23,867 nt of DNA, taken from contig JBOHNM010000055.1 of NCBI GenBank assembly GCA_050730675.1, forward strand, positions 1 through 23,867, given 5' to 3'. A model generated the notes under the pieces. It saw only the letters and a list, made by a program, of their open reading frames with translations. It searched no databases and was not told where the DNA came from. Below, one piece after another: positions 23,411-23,867 of the stretch (positions are counted from its first letter, which is position 1; the number at the start of each line of letters is the position of its first letter). The position numbers were made by a program, and so were the translations under genes. The DNA is from JBOHNM01 sp050730675 (GTDB taxonomy: Bacteria; Planctomycetota; Phycisphaerae; Phycisphaerales; UBA1924).

Positions 23411-23749
23411 TTCAGGCGTGTGCGACGCGCGTCCTGCGAATCCACCCGCTCAACGCTTGGATGAGATGGGCTCGCGGTATTCATCGGGGCACGCGGAAAG
23501 GTGATCGGAATTGACCCATTTCGTCTGATGCGACCAGGGCAGTCGCGGGTAACGACACGTTGATCGTCACTGAAGGACTGACTGAGAGGAACGGGACCGA
23601 GCGCAGAAACCGCGCCGGAAGTTAGGCGAACGGATTGAAAAGTCACCGTTCGACACCGCGCGGCGGCAAGCGAACCATCCGATACCCCAGACCGGGAGCG
23701 TGTCACCGGCGTGAGGGGATCGGTCCGGCGTTTGGACGGAGGTTGGTCC

Positions 23750-23867
23750 ATGAATATCGCGGTCACGGGGGGCGCCGGCTACATCGGTTCGCACGCCGCG
23801 CTACGCCTCTTGCGCGACGGCCACCGCGTGGTGGTGCTCGACAACCTCAGCCGTGGGCACACCGGGG
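23750..23867 (+). CDS. galE: UDP-glucose 4-epimerase-like protein, N-terminal fragment
   Basis: Starts at ATG 23750 with GGAGG seven bases upstream and runs off the right edge after 39 codons. The visible part, NIAVTGGAGYIGSHAA then LRDGHRVVVLDNLSRGH, carries the GGAGYIG NAD-binding motif (residues 7-13) and the VLDNLSRGH segment typical of GalE, which interconverts UDP-glucose and UDP-galactose. Its position next to the glycosyltransferase fits supply of sugars for the polysaccharide. Related SDR epimerases share this start, so the exact activity cannot be fixed from the fragment. Confidence 0.85.
   Translation, partial: MNIAVTGGAGYIGSHAALRLLRDGHRVVVLDNLSRGHTG

Larger units (their letters stand above)
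23247..23749. other. Divergent intergenic region without a supported gene
   Basis: About 500 bases between the GT4 gene (-) and the galE-like gene (+). No frame has the GC3 bias of local genes. It holds a possible - strand promoter (23384-23410) and a cluster of CAACTC/GAGTTG arms (23321-23376). I see no clear + strand promoter for the epimerase. Confidence 0.55.

Noticed and set aside
23407..23766. 119-residue - strand open frame between the glycosyltransferase and galE genes
   Set aside because: Ser/Arg-rich, no motif, no GC3 bias, and it would overlap the galE start region.

Overview
The window is a GC-rich (roughly two-thirds G+C), gene-dense stretch of bacterial chromosome with strong third-position GC bias. 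Several features point to the phylum Planctomycetota, probably class Phycisphaerae: a stand-alone type IV pseudopilin-like protein with the GFTLVELLVVIAIIGLL leader and a downstream CPSD motif, a ribosomal protein S9 with a long Ala/Pro/Lys N-terminal extension, several single-helix membrane-anchored proteins of unknown function, and scattered small operons. This is inference from gene style; no rRNA is present to confirm it.

The left half (1-11.8 kb) is mostly housekeeping. It holds the tail of an unknown + strand gene, an Mrp/ApbC-type ATPase (-), a secreted charged helical protein with two LTxxQ-like motifs (+), a 520-base gene-free gap with two intrinsic terminators (the second with no gene to serve, so a possible small RNA), a UDP-glucuronate 4-epimerase-like SDR enzyme (+), an M50-like membrane protease followed by an anchored unknown protein (-), the rplM-rpsI operon with a recognisable promoter, structured leader and perfect terminator (-), a CPBP/CAAX membrane protease (+), gatC-gatA with a GTGA overlap (-), the pseudopilin-like protein and an anchored unknown protein (+).

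The right half (11.8-23.9 kb) reads as a surface or extracellular polysaccharide locus. It holds an acyltransferase-3 membrane protein, a GMC-family oxidoreductase and an aldo/keto reductase 4 bases apart, an FkbM methyltransferase, a large secreted protein, an O-antigen ligase/polymerase-like membrane protein, a GT4 glycosyltransferase overlapping a membrane-anchored endonuclease/exonuclease/phosphatase-fold protein, and the start of a galE-like epimerase at the right edge. Together they could supply epimerised sugars, glycosyl transfer, polymerisation or ligation, and acyl, methyl and redox tailoring.

The most striking gene is the 721-residue secreted protein at 16923-19088 (-). Its first ~350 residues resemble the GH56 hyaluronidase fold best known from animals and venoms, with the DxE catalytic pair, the RLRPN...YAYP segment and the GADGIILW strand all recognisable. 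It is followed by a poly-proline hinge and a Gly/Ser-rich linker. A GH56-like enzyme inside a bacterial polysaccharide locus is the main lead here.
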